Assembly: GCA_030605045.1 (NCBI GenBank)
Contig: JAUWBK010000046.1
Span: forward strand, 1-8,169
Reading direction: 5' to 3'
Length of the DNA stretch: 8,169 nt
Origin: Dehalococcoidia bacterium
GTDB taxonomy: Bacteria > Chloroflexota > Dehalococcoidia > Dehalococcoidales > RBG-16-60-22
Under the pieces are notes generated by a model. That model had not been told where the DNA came from, did no database searches, and saw nothing but the letters and a program-made list of their open reading frames with translations. Position numbers and translations under genes: made by a program. Below, in pieces: positions 1-7,936 of the stretch. Each line of letters begins with the position of its first letter. Position 1 is the first letter of the stretch.

Positions 1-1
1 G

Positions 2-3000
2 GTGAGTTTGCTACCCGAGGCTGATGCCCGGCAGCGCTATTTCGAAATGCCCAAACTTGAGCACGTTAATCTTCCCGGAAATGGGGCAAACCAGCGAATA
101 GAGGAACCGTGTGTGGGCTATCTTGGCGTTGATGTTGGTTCTACCAGTACCAAGGCGGTGATACTTGATGCATCTGGCATCAGCGTCCTGGCCAAGAATT
201 ACCTGATGACGGCGGGAAGACCGATTGATGCCGTCAAGCAAGTCTTACGGAACCTGCTTCGCGACGGCGTGAGCAAGGTTACGATAGCCGGCGTGGGGGT
301 TACCGGTTCCGGGAGATACCTGGTCGGTAGCTTCATTGGTGCCGACCTGATTAAGAACGAGATTACGGCTCAGACCAGAGCCGCCGCCGACATAGACCCC
401 GAAGCTGATATCATTGAGATCGGTGGCCAGGATTCCAAGCTGGTCATTAAGAGGAATGGCGTCGTCGTTGACTACCAGATGAACAAAGCCTGTGCCGCCG
501 GAACCGGAAGTTTCATTGATGAACTGGCCGAAATGCTCGGCATTTCGGTGAATAACGGCGATTTCGCCAATCTGGCGTTTGCCGCACCCCATACGATTGA
601 TCTGGGAACGAGGTGCGCTGCCTTTATGGGACAGGCAGTTCCTTCCGCCCAGCAGGAAGGCGTTCCGTTAGAGATAATCACCGCCAGCCTGTCCAATTCC
701 ATCGCCAAAAATTATCTCTCCAAGGTAGTGGGTAATAGAAAACTGGGTAACAAAGTTATCCTTACCGGAGCCGTATTTTACAACCAGGCGATTGTCTCTG
801 CCTTCCACCAGCAGCTTGAAGGGAAAACCCTAACCGTAGCCGAGCACCGGGAAGTCAGCGGTGCCATCGGGGCGGCGCTGCTGGCCAAAGAAGGAATGTC
901 TGGTCAAAGGTCAAAATTCAAGGGATTTCAGCAGGTCGTTGATAGTGAATGCGCCCTCTCTACGTTTGTCTGCCAGGGATGCGATAACAATTGCACCATC
1001 ACCCGCATGCATCTGACCAATGAAAAAGCCACTTTTTACGGCAGCCGCTGTGACCGCTACGATAGTACCCTGAGCCAGGCAAGGCAAAAAACCTTCTTCG
1101 ACGAACGGGAAAAGTTACTCTTCCGGGAATATCAGGAAGATTCCGGCTCTGGGCCTTCAGTCGGTATTCCTCGGGCACTGCTGGTATATGACTACGCACC
1201 CATGCTTATCGGTTTTCTCAATGCGCTCGGGGTGAGGGTTGTCCTTTCTCGCGGGACGACCAAAGAGATTATGGAGCAGGCCGTCGAGCTAAGCTACACT
1301 GACAGTTGCTTCCCGCTCAAACTTCTCCACGGGCATGTCGCCACCCTTAATAACGTTGATTACATTCTCTACCCCTGTGCCATACGGCTGGGCAAAAAAG
1401 AGGGGGACGAGAACCAGAAGTACGCTTGTCCCTTAATCCAGGCGTCACCGTTCATCATACGCCAGGCGCTCAATCTCGGGGAACGTCTGTTAACACCCAT
1501 CATCGATTTCAGTCGGGGCAATGCTGAGACGATAAAAAATCTTGCCGGTGTCGCGGTGAAGATGGGTTTCAACCGAAGACAAGGCAGAAAAGCGGCTCTG
1601 GCTGGCATTAAAGCCCAGCAGAAATTTGAATCAGACCGAACGGAACTGGGCAACCGGATACTGAAGCAACTGCAGGAAAGCGGCCAATTGGGTGTGGTTC
1701 TCCTCGCCAGGTCATACATGTCACAGGATTCCGGGGCAAACCTGGGTATCACCGAAAAACTGGCTCAACTTGGCGTAGTGCCGATACCACTTGATTTCCT
1801 GCCTCTTAACTCTGTAGACCCCAAGCAATACTCAGACCGCCCGTACTGGTTGTGCGAGAGCAAATTCATCGCTGGCACGGCGATAACTGCTGCCGACGAG
1901 CAACTATATGGTCTGGCGTTGACCAACTTTGGCTGCGGGCCGAACTCGTTCATCCTCAGAATCCTGGAAGACATCATGGGGGGCAAGCCCCTGGGGCAGT
2001 TGGAAATTGATGAACATGCTGCCGAGGCCGGCATCGTTACCCGCCTTGAGGCCTTCGTCGATACCATTAAAGGATACGCCAGTTCCGCAAAACAGCGTGA
2101 AGTCCCACCTCAAGACATCTATCGAGGAGCTTCCGCATTTATCAGCCGGCAGAAGACGCTCCTCATACCCAGGATGGCACCACATGCTGAGGTCGTGGCA
2201 GCAGCAATGGAGGCCTGTGGGGCTACGGCGGTGGTGCTCCCTGAGCCAGATGAACGTAATCTCCTCCACAGTAACCAGGTGACCTCGGGCACGGAATGCC
2301 TGCCCTATCGCGTTACCTTGGGCGACTTTATGCGGTTCTATTATGATGATGGCAATGACCTGAAAAATGTTGAGGGATTCATGTCTGGCTCATACGGCCC
2401 CTGCCGACTCGGCAAGTACGCCATCGAACAGCGGCGGATACTTAAAGAGATTGGCTTTGACCTGCCAATACGAACTACCGTCTCCAACAATGCCTATCGG
2501 GATTTGAACCGTGGCCCTGAGTTTGAACGACTCGCCTGGAACGGCATCGTGGCCATAGACGGTCTGCAAAGGCTTCTCTGGCGCACCCGTCCCTACGAAA
2601 AAGAGAAAGGTTCAGCAGAAATTCTATTCGATGAATGCCTGAAACGGATTGCTAACCGGGTTCGCCGCAAAGAGAGTTTCGATGAGCTCCTGCGGCAGGT
2701 AACGACTGAGTTCAAGTTACTTATTGACCCTGACCTGCCCACGAGGCCACTGGTGGGCATTAATGGCGAAATCTACTTGCGCTCTAACCGATTTAGTAAT
2801 AATGACTTGGTGAAGGTATGCGAAGACGCTGGCCTTGAAGTTATCGTTTCCCCGATGGGAGAGTGGATTAAATACACTTCCTACCGCAATTTAGAAGATG
2901 CCATTAAGGACCGCAAAGTCGGGAAAGCGGTAAAAAGCTACATTAAGAAGCGTGTCCAGGAACATGATGAGCATCGAGTCGCCGGCTATTACCGGGGGAT

Positions 3001-3331
3001 GCTGGACGGGAGAGAACCTTCAACCGCGGCGATACTGGCCAAGTCGAACCTGTATCTTTCCCCCAAGTGTGGTAGTGAGGCGGTGCTCAGTATCGGCAGT
3101 GGCGTCGAATGGATGGAGTCACCCGTGTTCGCTGGCGTGATATCGGTAATGCCCCATGGCTGTATGCCCGGTGGAATCGTGGCGGCAATGGCCGAGAAGT
3201 TCAGCGCCATTTACCAGAAGCCCTGGATTAGCCTCACCTATGATGGTTTTCTTGAGTCCAATAATGCCTCCCGAATCAATAATTTTGCCGAAATCATCAA
3301 ATTCTGCCGCCAAGAAGCTAAAGTTACCTAG
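2..3331 (+). CDS. Large acyl-CoA dehydratase activase-type protein (BcrAD/BadFG ATPase + DUF2229 + HgdB-like region), probably 5'-partial
   Basis: Activases of this family use ATP hydrolysis to push an electron from a [4Fe-4S] cluster into 2-hydroxyacyl-CoA dehydratases or benzoyl-CoA reductases in the cytoplasm. Counting from the GTG at base 2, an ASKHA ATPase domain spans about residues 39-297: GVDVGSTSTK (42-51), GVTGSGR (99-105), EIGGQDSK (139-146), CAAGTG (164-169), LTGAV (254-258). C164 and C205 match the two cysteines that bridge the cluster between HgdC subunits. A cysteine group follows (C324, C327, C331, C350), then a DUF2229-like region (about 386-505) and HgdB-like segments (about 563-690 with NFGCGPNSF at 642-650; 716-850 with SYGPCRLGKY at 797-806; C-terminal PHGCMPGG at 1051-1058). 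Residues 1-38 resemble an interdomain linker and no ribosome site can be seen, so the frame probably continues upstream, perhaps into the second ASKHA domain found in the roughly 1400-residue relatives. The substrate is unknown and no separate dehydratase gene is present here. Confidence 0.88.
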   Translation: MSLLPEADARQRYFEMPKLEHVNLPGNGANQRIEEPCVGYLGVDVGSTSTKAVILDASGISVLAKNYLMTAGRPIDAVKQVLRNLLRDGVSKVTIAGVGVTGSGRYLVGSFIGADLIKNEITAQTRAAADIDPEADIIEIGGQDSKLVIKRNGVVVDYQMNKACAAGTGSFIDELAEMLGISVNNGDFANLAFAAPHTIDLGTRCAAFMGQAVPSAQQEGVPLEIITASLSNSIAKNYLSKVVGNRKLGNKVILTGAVFYNQAIVSAFHQQLEGKTLTVAEHREVSGAIGAALLAKEGMSGQRSKFKGFQQVVDSECALSTFVCQGCDNNCTITRMHLTNEKATFYGSRCDRYDSTLSQARQKTFFDEREKLLFREYQEDSGSGPSVGIPRALLVYDYAPMLIGFLNALGVRVVLSRGTTKEIMEQAVELSYTDSCFPLKLLHGHVATLNNVDYILYPCAIRLGKKEGDENQKYACPLIQASPFIIRQALNLGERLLTPIIDFSRGNAETIKNLAGVAVKMGFNRRQGRKAALAGIKAQQKFESDRTELGNRILKQLQESGQLGVVLLARSYMSQDSGANLGITEKLAQLGVVPIPLDFLPLNSVDPKQYSDRPYWLCESKFIAGTAITAADEQLYGLALTNFGCGPNSFILRILEDIMGGKPLGQLEIDEHAAEAGIVTRLEAFVDTIKGYASSAKQREVPPQDIYRGASAFISRQKTLLIPRMAPHAEVVAAAMEACGATAVVLPEPDERNLLHSNQVTSGTECLPYRVTLGDFMRFYYDDGNDLKNVEGFMSGSYGPCRLGKYAIEQRRILKEIGFDLPIRTTVSNNAYRDLNRGPEFERLAWNGIVAIDGLQRLLWRTRPYEKEKGSAEILFDECLKRIANRVRRKESFDELLRQVTTEFKLLIDPDLPTRPLVGINGEIYLRSNRFSNNDLVKVCEDAGLEVIVSPMGEWIKYTSYRNLEDAIKDRKVGKAVKSYIKKRVQEHDEHRVAGYYRGMLDGREPSTAAILAKSNLYLSPKCGSEAVLSIGSGVEWMESPVFAGVISVMPHGCMPGGIVAAMAEKFSAIYQKPWISLTYDGFLESNNASRINNFAEIIKFCRQEAKVT

Positions 3332-3332
3332 A

Positions 3333-6047
3333 ATGAACGAACAATGGCATCTTCTCCGCCCGGATGAAGCTTTACAATCGCTCAATTCCAAGCGTTCTGG
3401 ACTTACCGAGACCGAAGCCAAGTCGCGATTACTCTATTACGGTCCCAACGAATTAAAGGGTAAGAAGAAAACCCCGCCAATACTGGTTTTCCTGCGACAA
3501 TTCCTCAGCCCACTGATTTATGTCCTCCTTGTCGCGGCCGTAATCTCAATTGTTGTCGAGCATTTCATTGATGCCGGCGTAATCATGGGGGTGCTCTTAC
3601 TCAATGCCGCTATCGGCTTTATCCAGGAAACGCGAGCGGAAAGAGCGATGGAGGCGCTTATTCAGATTGCAGCGCCCAAGGCAAAGGTAAGACGTGACGG
3701 TAGAGTGAGGCTGATACCAGCCAGAGAAATTATACCCGGGGACATATTACTCCTTGAAACCGGGGATAGAGTGCCGGCTGATGCCAGACTCATCGAGATT
3801 TCCAATCTAAAGGTTACTGAAGCCATGTTAACTGGCGAATCAATGCCAGTAGATAAGCGTACCGAAGCCCTGCGTGAGGAAGTACCCATGGCCGAGAGAA
3901 AGAACATGGTGCATATGGGTACCATTGTCACCTATGGCAGAGCTACCGCGATGGCAGTGAGAACCGGTATGGTCACCGATATCGGTAAAATTGCTACCGC
4001 CATTCAGGAAATAAAGCCAGAAAAGACACCACTCCAGAAAAGCATCAGTAAGCTGAGTCGGTATATTCTTATCCTTTTCTTGGGAATTTGTGCCCTTCTG
4101 GTAGTTGTTGGGCTACTCAAGGGAATGGAGTGGCTAGAGGTATTCTTACTGGCTGTTGCTGCCGCCGTTTCCGCCATACCAGAAGGGCTACCCGCGGTGG
4201 TCACGGTTGTCCTGGCGGTAGGCATGCGGATAATGGCACGCCGGAATGCCATCATTCGCAAGTTGGTCGCCGTAGAAACCCTGGGGTCGGCTACGGTCAT
4301 TTGCTCCGATAAAACCGGAACCTTGACTTTAAACGAGATGACGGTGCAACGCCTTTATGTGGATGGTCAGTTGATTGAGGTAACTGGTGAAGGCTACGTA
4401 CCGCGGGGGGAATTTCGGCGCAATGGGCAAAGAGTAAGCCCGGAAAACGAACCAACGCTAACCTTGCTTTTGCGGATAGGCTCCCTGTGTAATGATGCCC
4501 TGCTGACCAGGCGAGAGAACGATGAGTGCTGTGATATCTTTGGCGACCCAACGGAAGGTGCTTTACTCGTTGCCGCCACCAAAGCAGGGATGAATAAAGA
4601 AAAACTGGAGAAAACTTTCCCCCGTCTGGATGAAATCCCGTTTCAGAGTGAAAAACAGTATATGGCCACCCTTCACCCCCGAGATGGCGGAAGGGTAGCC
4701 TACGTAAAGGGGGCGGTGGAAAGGCTCCTATCTCTAAGCAAATATATCATGAAGGAGGACGGGGTTGCCCCCTTAGCCGAAGCCGATGCCAAGGCTATTA
4801 TGGAAGCCAACACCTCCCTGGCCAAGCAGGCACTGAGAGTTATTGCTACTGCCTACGTTGAACTGCCGAGTGAAGTAGAAGATTTGAAAGATGAGGATAT
4901 CAGAGGCAATCTGGTTTTTGTCGGTCTGGCGGGAATGGCTGACCCACCCCGTGAGGAGACTAAAGAGGCAGTAAGGCTGTGTCAGCAAGCGGGCATTAAA
5001 GTGGTGATGATTACCGGTGACCACAAATTGACGGCGGAGTCTATTGCCCATCAGCTAAACTTGCCACCGGGGAAAACGGTAACCGGTGTTGAGCTGCAGC
5101 AGATGAGCGATGACAAGTTATTAAGTCAGATAGAGAATATCTCAGTTTTTGCCCGCATTGAACCGTTACACAAGCTGAGAATCGTAAATGCCCTCAAGAG
5201 CCACGGGCACGTTGTCGCCATGACCGGCGATGGTGTTAACGATGCTCCAGCACTCAAAGCGGCTGATATTGGCATCGCCATGGGTATCACCGGGACCGAT
5301 GTCGCCAAAGAAGGCTCTGACATGATACTGGCGGATGACAATTTCTCCTCGGTGGTGGCCGCCGTTGAGGAAGGCAGGGTAATTTTTAATCGGTTACGCA
5401 ATGTCATTTTTTTCTTATTGAGCACCAACCTGGGAGAGCTACTAGCCTTAGTCCTTACCATTCTCTTCATTGGTAAGGCACCGCTCCTGGCGGTGCAGAT
5501 TATCTGGATTAATCTGGTTACCGATACGGCAGTAGATATCCCTCTGGGACTTGAGCCCAAAGTTGGTGATGAACTCAAACAGCCGCCGCGCCATCCCAAA
5601 GTAGGCCTTATTTTCCCTGGGCTGCTCCTTCGCATTTGTTTTCTGGCAACACTGATGGGTGTTGGCATATTTTTAATTTTCAACTGGGCGCAGGCGAGGA
5701 TGAGTCTGGAGGAAGCGCGCACCATCGCCTTTTGTTCCATGGTTGCCTTTGAATGGTTTCGAGCCTTTAACGCTCGCTCTGATGAATATACTGTCTTCAG
5801 GTTAGGTTTTTTGCGTAACCACTGGCTGCTCCTGTCTATTCCGGTAGCCATTATGTTACAGCTAGCCGTTGTCTACGTGCCCTTCCTTCAGGCAGCTTTC
5901 GGCACCGTGCCAATAGGTATCGATAAGTGGGGTATCGCCCTTCTCGCCGGTGGTGCTCTGTTTGTTATCGAGGAAACTCGCAAAGTCTTCTTACCCAGAC
6001 TTTTCAGTTTAGGCAAGTGGAGGCCGTTAAGAGAAGCCAATGCATGA
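3333..6047 (+). CDS. P-type II cation-transporting ATPase, probably Ca2+ pump (SERCA-like)
   Basis: Ion pump of the inner membrane that exports a cation, probably Ca2+, through a phospho-aspartate cycle. At 904 residues it has the usual length of bacterial type II pumps. Visible in order: cation-ATPase N-terminal region (about 5-45), M1-M2 (50-98), actuator domain with TGES (167-170), M3-M4 with PEGLP around E284, phosphorylation site DKTGT with D326, nucleotide domain with KGA (K459), hinge TGDGVNDAP with D633 and D637, then M5-M10. Aligned by eye to SERCA, the ligands E309, N768, E771, N796, T799, D800 and E908 correspond to E284, N699, E702, N727, T730, D731 and E807, so both calcium sites look intact. 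The ATG at 3333 is chosen because the protein then begins with the family's normal N-terminus. An in-frame ATG at 3156 would overlap the upstream gene by 176 bases. The start lies one base after the activase stop with only a weak purine run (AAGAAG) upstream, so translation is probably coupled. Mn2+ transport remains possible. Confidence 0.93.
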   Translation: MNEQWHLLRPDEALQSLNSKRSGLTETEAKSRLLYYGPNELKGKKKTPPILVFLRQFLSPLIYVLLVAAVISIVVEHFIDAGVIMGVLLLNAAIGFIQETRAERAMEALIQIAAPKAKVRRDGRVRLIPAREIIPGDILLLETGDRVPADARLIEISNLKVTEAMLTGESMPVDKRTEALREEVPMAERKNMVHMGTIVTYGRATAMAVRTGMVTDIGKIATAIQEIKPEKTPLQKSISKLSRYILILFLGICALLVVVGLLKGMEWLEVFLLAVAAAVSAIPEGLPAVVTVVLAVGMRIMARRNAIIRKLVAVETLGSATVICSDKTGTLTLNEMTVQRLYVDGQLIEVTGEGYVPRGEFRRNGQRVSPENEPTLTLLLRIGSLCNDALLTRRENDECCDIFGDPTEGALLVAATKAGMNKEKLEKTFPRLDEIPFQSEKQYMATLHPRDGGRVAYVKGAVERLLSLSKYIMKEDGVAPLAEADAKAIMEANTSLAKQALRVIATAYVELPSEVEDLKDEDIRGNLVFVGLAGMADPPREETKEAVRLCQQAGIKVVMITGDHKLTAESIAHQLNLPPGKTVTGVELQQMSDDKLLSQIENISVFARIEPLHKLRIVNALKSHGHVVAMTGDGVNDAPALKAADIGIAMGITGTDVAKEGSDMILADDNFSSVVAAVEEGRVIFNRLRNVIFFLLSTNLGELLALVLTILFIGKAPLLAVQIIWINLVTDTAVDIPLGLEPKVGDELKQPPRHPKVGLIFPGLLLRICFLATLMGVGIFLIFNWAQARMSLEEARTIAFCSMVAFEWFRAFNARSDEYTVFRLGFLRNHWLLLSIPVAIMLQLAVVYVPFLQAAFGTVPIGIDKWGIALLAGGALFVIEETRKVFLPRLFSLGKWRPLREANA

Positions 6048-6095
6048 ACTAAAATTAGGCGCGCCGGTAAGGTCACGGCCAGTATTGAGCTGAGT
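6048..6095. other. Convergent intergenic gap without clear terminator
   Basis: This 48-base gap separates the stop codons of the ATPase gene and the minus-strand glycosyltransferase gene. It contains the 8-base palindrome GGCGCGCC (6058-6065) and a weak possible stem, GCCG (6063-6066) with CGGC (6076-6079) around a 9-base loop. Neither is followed by a T-run on either strand, so I see no intrinsic terminator. Transcripts from both sides may read into each other or end by another mechanism. Confidence 0.5.
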
Positions 6096-7760
6096 TTAGG
6101 TGCGAATCATCACCGAGAGCCCTACCGGGACCAGAAATTGCCAGTGCGGACCAATCACACCCAGTGGCCCTAGAATCGCTCCGGAGAAAATAAGCAATAG
6201 CGCCAACCAGGCAGTAGCTTCTGCCGGTTTCTGCTTCCAGCCGAAGCTACCCTGGATTATCGGGGAGACCATGGCTAGGGCAAGTCCGATAAGCGCCAGG
6301 TTAAGGGTGGAGATAGCTACCGCCATTAAGAGTAGGGCAAGGATAATCGAGGTTAATACCATCGCCTTGCTGTTCGGGTTTAAGCGGGCAATTCTTTGTC
6401 TGAATCCCGGCCGCTGACTAGTCTTCTCTTTGACTTTGGCTGCGGTGACGATAAAATGAGCTCTCCGAGCTAGAATAAAGGCCAGGATGGCAATAGTAGT
6501 ATGCAGGTAAAACGAAATATAGGCACAGGTTACCTGACTCAAGTGTCGGAATAACTTGACGGGGGTGCGGTACCGGCTAACCACCACCCGGGCTAATGAG
6601 CTCGCTGCCGCCAGCAAGCCGAATGCTACCAGCCCCCAGGCAGTGGTCGTCATGGCGCTGACGGAAACAAAGGAAATGGCCAACAAAAGCAATAAATAAG
6701 GCAGAAATAGGGAGGTGGCCGTCCTCCTCAGAGTATGAGCGATAATGTCCCATTTTTCGGCAAAAGAAGCTGAAGCAGACTTAATAAAAGGCACCGTATG
6801 CTGGGCAAAGGTCTCCGTATCAGCCATAGTCATGCGGTAGGTGCGTTTTCTCAGTTGCCCTAGATTCTCCGGAACACCTTCACTACAGACAATGTCTTCG
6901 GCGAAAAAGCCGGTAAATCCAGCATGGCGCATGGCAATAGTAAAAGCCACATCCTCAGCGACAACTTCGGGGAAGCCTCCAGCCTTGGTGTAGGCTTCGG
7001 TGCGAACCAGTACCCCGTGTCCCAACATAAGTGGGAACCCGTAGTGATTCCGGGGGACATTGTTGTGCTCCCAGCGAATTAAAGTTTCAGTGAGGAAATA
7101 CTCGGTAAACGCGTTTCTGATGCTGGAACCACTATCGTGGTTGGCCTGGACAAATCCAATCCGTTCATCTTGCTGGATGTAAAAGGATGTCTTCCTCAAA
7201 AAGTCCTTGGCCAGTATCCCATCAGCGTCACAAAGAGCAAAGAATTCATATCCCTTAGCCGGACCAGCTAAAGCCATGTTGAGGCTGCGTGCCTTAAACC
7301 CCTCCAGTTTTTCTCGCCTAACGATAGTCGTCTTTTGGGGAAATTCCCGGTGAAATTCGTCTACCTGGTCTCTTCCTTGTTGACCCTGACTCACATCGAT
7401 AAGGAAGACATGGAAGTTGGGGTAGTCTTGATTGACACATCTTAAGGCAGCGTCATACCTGAAATCGTCTACCGTTGTATAAAGGAGAGCTATGCGGGGA
7501 AAACTTGCTCGGCTCTCCTCCCCTTTCCCTTCCTCTACTTCAGGCTTTATCTTGCCTATCAGCCGGAAGACCACCAGCCCGTAATGGTAGAGGGCATAGA
7601 ACCAAAAGATGGCGAGACAGATTGCAGCGAGCACAACCAAAATCCAAAGAGCGACGGAGTTCGGTGTGCCGTAGGTGGAATAAGCGTTTATTGCCAGCCC
7701 GACCAGTGAAACTAGCCAGACTCCCAAGATTATTAGATACATTTTATTGCTCTTGGACAC
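6096..7760 (-). CDS. Membrane-embedded family 2 glycosyltransferase (cellulose-synthase-like topology)
   Basis: An inner-membrane enzyme expected to transfer sugar from a nucleotide-sugar donor on the cytoplasmic side to a lipid, glycan or growing polymer. The 554-residue protein starts with two membrane segments (about 7-28 and 35-66), followed by a GT-A catalytic domain (about 87-325) and five or six hydrophobic segments (about 350-550). Catalytic-domain marks are VDDFRYD (97-103), QDYPN (111-115), GFKARSLNMAL (154-164), the metal-binding DAD (178-180), FVQANH (203-208) and AED with the likely base D270 (268-270). The usual QxxRW of processive enzymes is replaced by QLRKRTYR (302-309). There is no PilZ domain. 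The GTG start is chosen because GGAGGA lies four bases before it; an ATG two bases further upstream is in another frame, and the in-frame ATG at 7742 has poorer spacing and would cut into the first membrane segment. Donor and product cannot be told from sequence. The gene is divergent from an otsB-like gene and has its own promoter. Confidence 0.88.
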   Translation of the reverse strand: MSKSNKMYLIILGVWLVSLVGLAINAYSTYGTPNSVALWILVVLAAICLAIFWFYALYHYGLVVFRLIGKIKPEVEEGKGEESRASFPRIALLYTTVDDFRYDAALRCVNQDYPNFHVFLIDVSQGQQGRDQVDEFHREFPQKTTIVRREKLEGFKARSLNMALAGPAKGYEFFALCDADGILAKDFLRKTSFYIQQDERIGFVQANHDSGSSIRNAFTEYFLTETLIRWEHNNVPRNHYGFPLMLGHGVLVRTEAYTKAGGFPEVVAEDVAFTIAMRHAGFTGFFAEDIVCSEGVPENLGQLRKRTYRMTMADTETFAQHTVPFIKSASASFAEKWDIIAHTLRRTATSLFLPYLLLLLAISFVSVSAMTTTAWGLVAFGLLAAASSLARVVVSRYRTPVKLFRHLSQVTCAYISFYLHTTIAILAFILARRAHFIVTAAKVKEKTSQRPGFRQRIARLNPNSKAMVLTSIILALLLMAVAISTLNLALIGLALAMVSPIIQGSFGWKQKPAEATAWLALLLIFSGAILGPLGVIGPHWQFLVPVGLSVMIRT

Positions 7761-7764
7761 ATTA

Positions 7765-7770
7765 TCCTCC
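7765..7770 (-). promoter_or_regulatory. Ribosome binding site of the glycosyltransferase
   Basis: On the minus strand GGAGGA is followed by TAAT and then the GTG start at 7760. This near-perfect Shine-Dalgarno match decides in favour of the GTG start over the next in-frame ATG, six codons downstream. The spacing of four bases is slightly short, but acceptable. Confidence 0.8.
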
Positions 7771-7791
7771 TAAAGCCTGTGATTTGTGCAA

Positions 7792-7821
7792 AGTATAGTT
7801 TGGGAGCAATAAGGTTGTCAA
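7792..7821 (-). promoter_or_regulatory. Sigma70-type promoter for the glycosyltransferase gene
   Basis: On the minus strand a perfect -35 box TTGACA (7821-7816) is followed after 18 bases by TATACT (7797-7792), five of six matches to the -10 consensus. Transcription would begin near 7785, giving a leader of about 25 bases before the GTG. The match is by eye; no activity is shown. Confidence 0.65.
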
Positions 7822-7881
7822 TAACGGCAGAGGATGCCTTCACTTTCAATATAGAACAATCTTAGAGGAACCTTTAACAGA

Positions 7882-7910
7882 TTGACACCCCTTCTTGGCT
7901 AAGTTATCCT
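7882..7910 (+). promoter_or_regulatory. Sigma70-type promoter for the otsB-like gene
   Basis: A perfect -35 box TTGACA (7882-7887) is separated by 17 bases, the optimal distance, from TATCCT (7905-7910), which keeps the key T, A and final T of the -10 consensus. Transcription would start near 7917, leaving a short leader of about 20 bases that contains the ribosome binding site. Confidence 0.65.
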
Positions 7911-7922
7911 AGTTAACGAAGC

Positions 7923-7929
7923 GAGGTGA
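7923..7929 (+). promoter_or_regulatory. Ribosome binding site of the otsB-like gene
   Basis: GAGGTGA is a strong match to the 16S rRNA anti-Shine-Dalgarno and lies seven bases before the ATG at 7937, which supports that start. Its GAGG part can pair with CCTC at 7931-7934 across the four-base loop TGAA, so a very small hairpin could mask it. Confidence 0.8.
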
Positions 7930-7936
7930 ACCTCAA

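Noticed and set aside
1369..1752. Open frame of 127 codons on the minus strand inside the activase gene
   Set aside because: No recognisable motif and no sign of a start signal; fully inside a strongly supported gene on the other strand.
1929..2282. Plus-strand open frame of 117 codons in another frame of the activase
   Set aside because: Arginine- and serine-rich shadow with no domain; the main frame encodes the conserved NFGCGPNSF region.
3156..3332. N-terminal extension of the ATPase to an ATG at 3156 (59 extra residues)
   Set aside because: It overlaps the activase coding sequence, the extra residues read like an out-of-frame shadow, and the family's usual N-terminus begins right at the ATG at 3333.
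5126..5851. Open frame of 241 codons on the minus strand inside the ATPase gene
   Set aside because: Serine/arginine-rich, low-complexity translation typical of an antisense shadow. The plus-strand frame there encodes conserved hinge and M5-M8 motifs.
6058..6079. Possible terminator hairpin in the convergent gap
   Set aside because: The stem is only four base pairs with a nine-base loop and no T-run on either strand; GGCGCGCC alone is a short palindrome likely by chance.
6100..6417. Plus-strand open frame of 105 codons opposite the 3' end of the glycosyltransferase
   Set aside because: The minus-strand frame encodes credible membrane helices; the plus-strand frame has no ribosome site or known motif.
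7475..7798. Plus-strand open frame of 107 codons opposite the 5' end of the glycosyltransferase
   Set aside because: Overlaps the membrane-helix coding region, ribosome site and promoter of the minus-strand gene, and looks like a shadow rich in arginine and proline.
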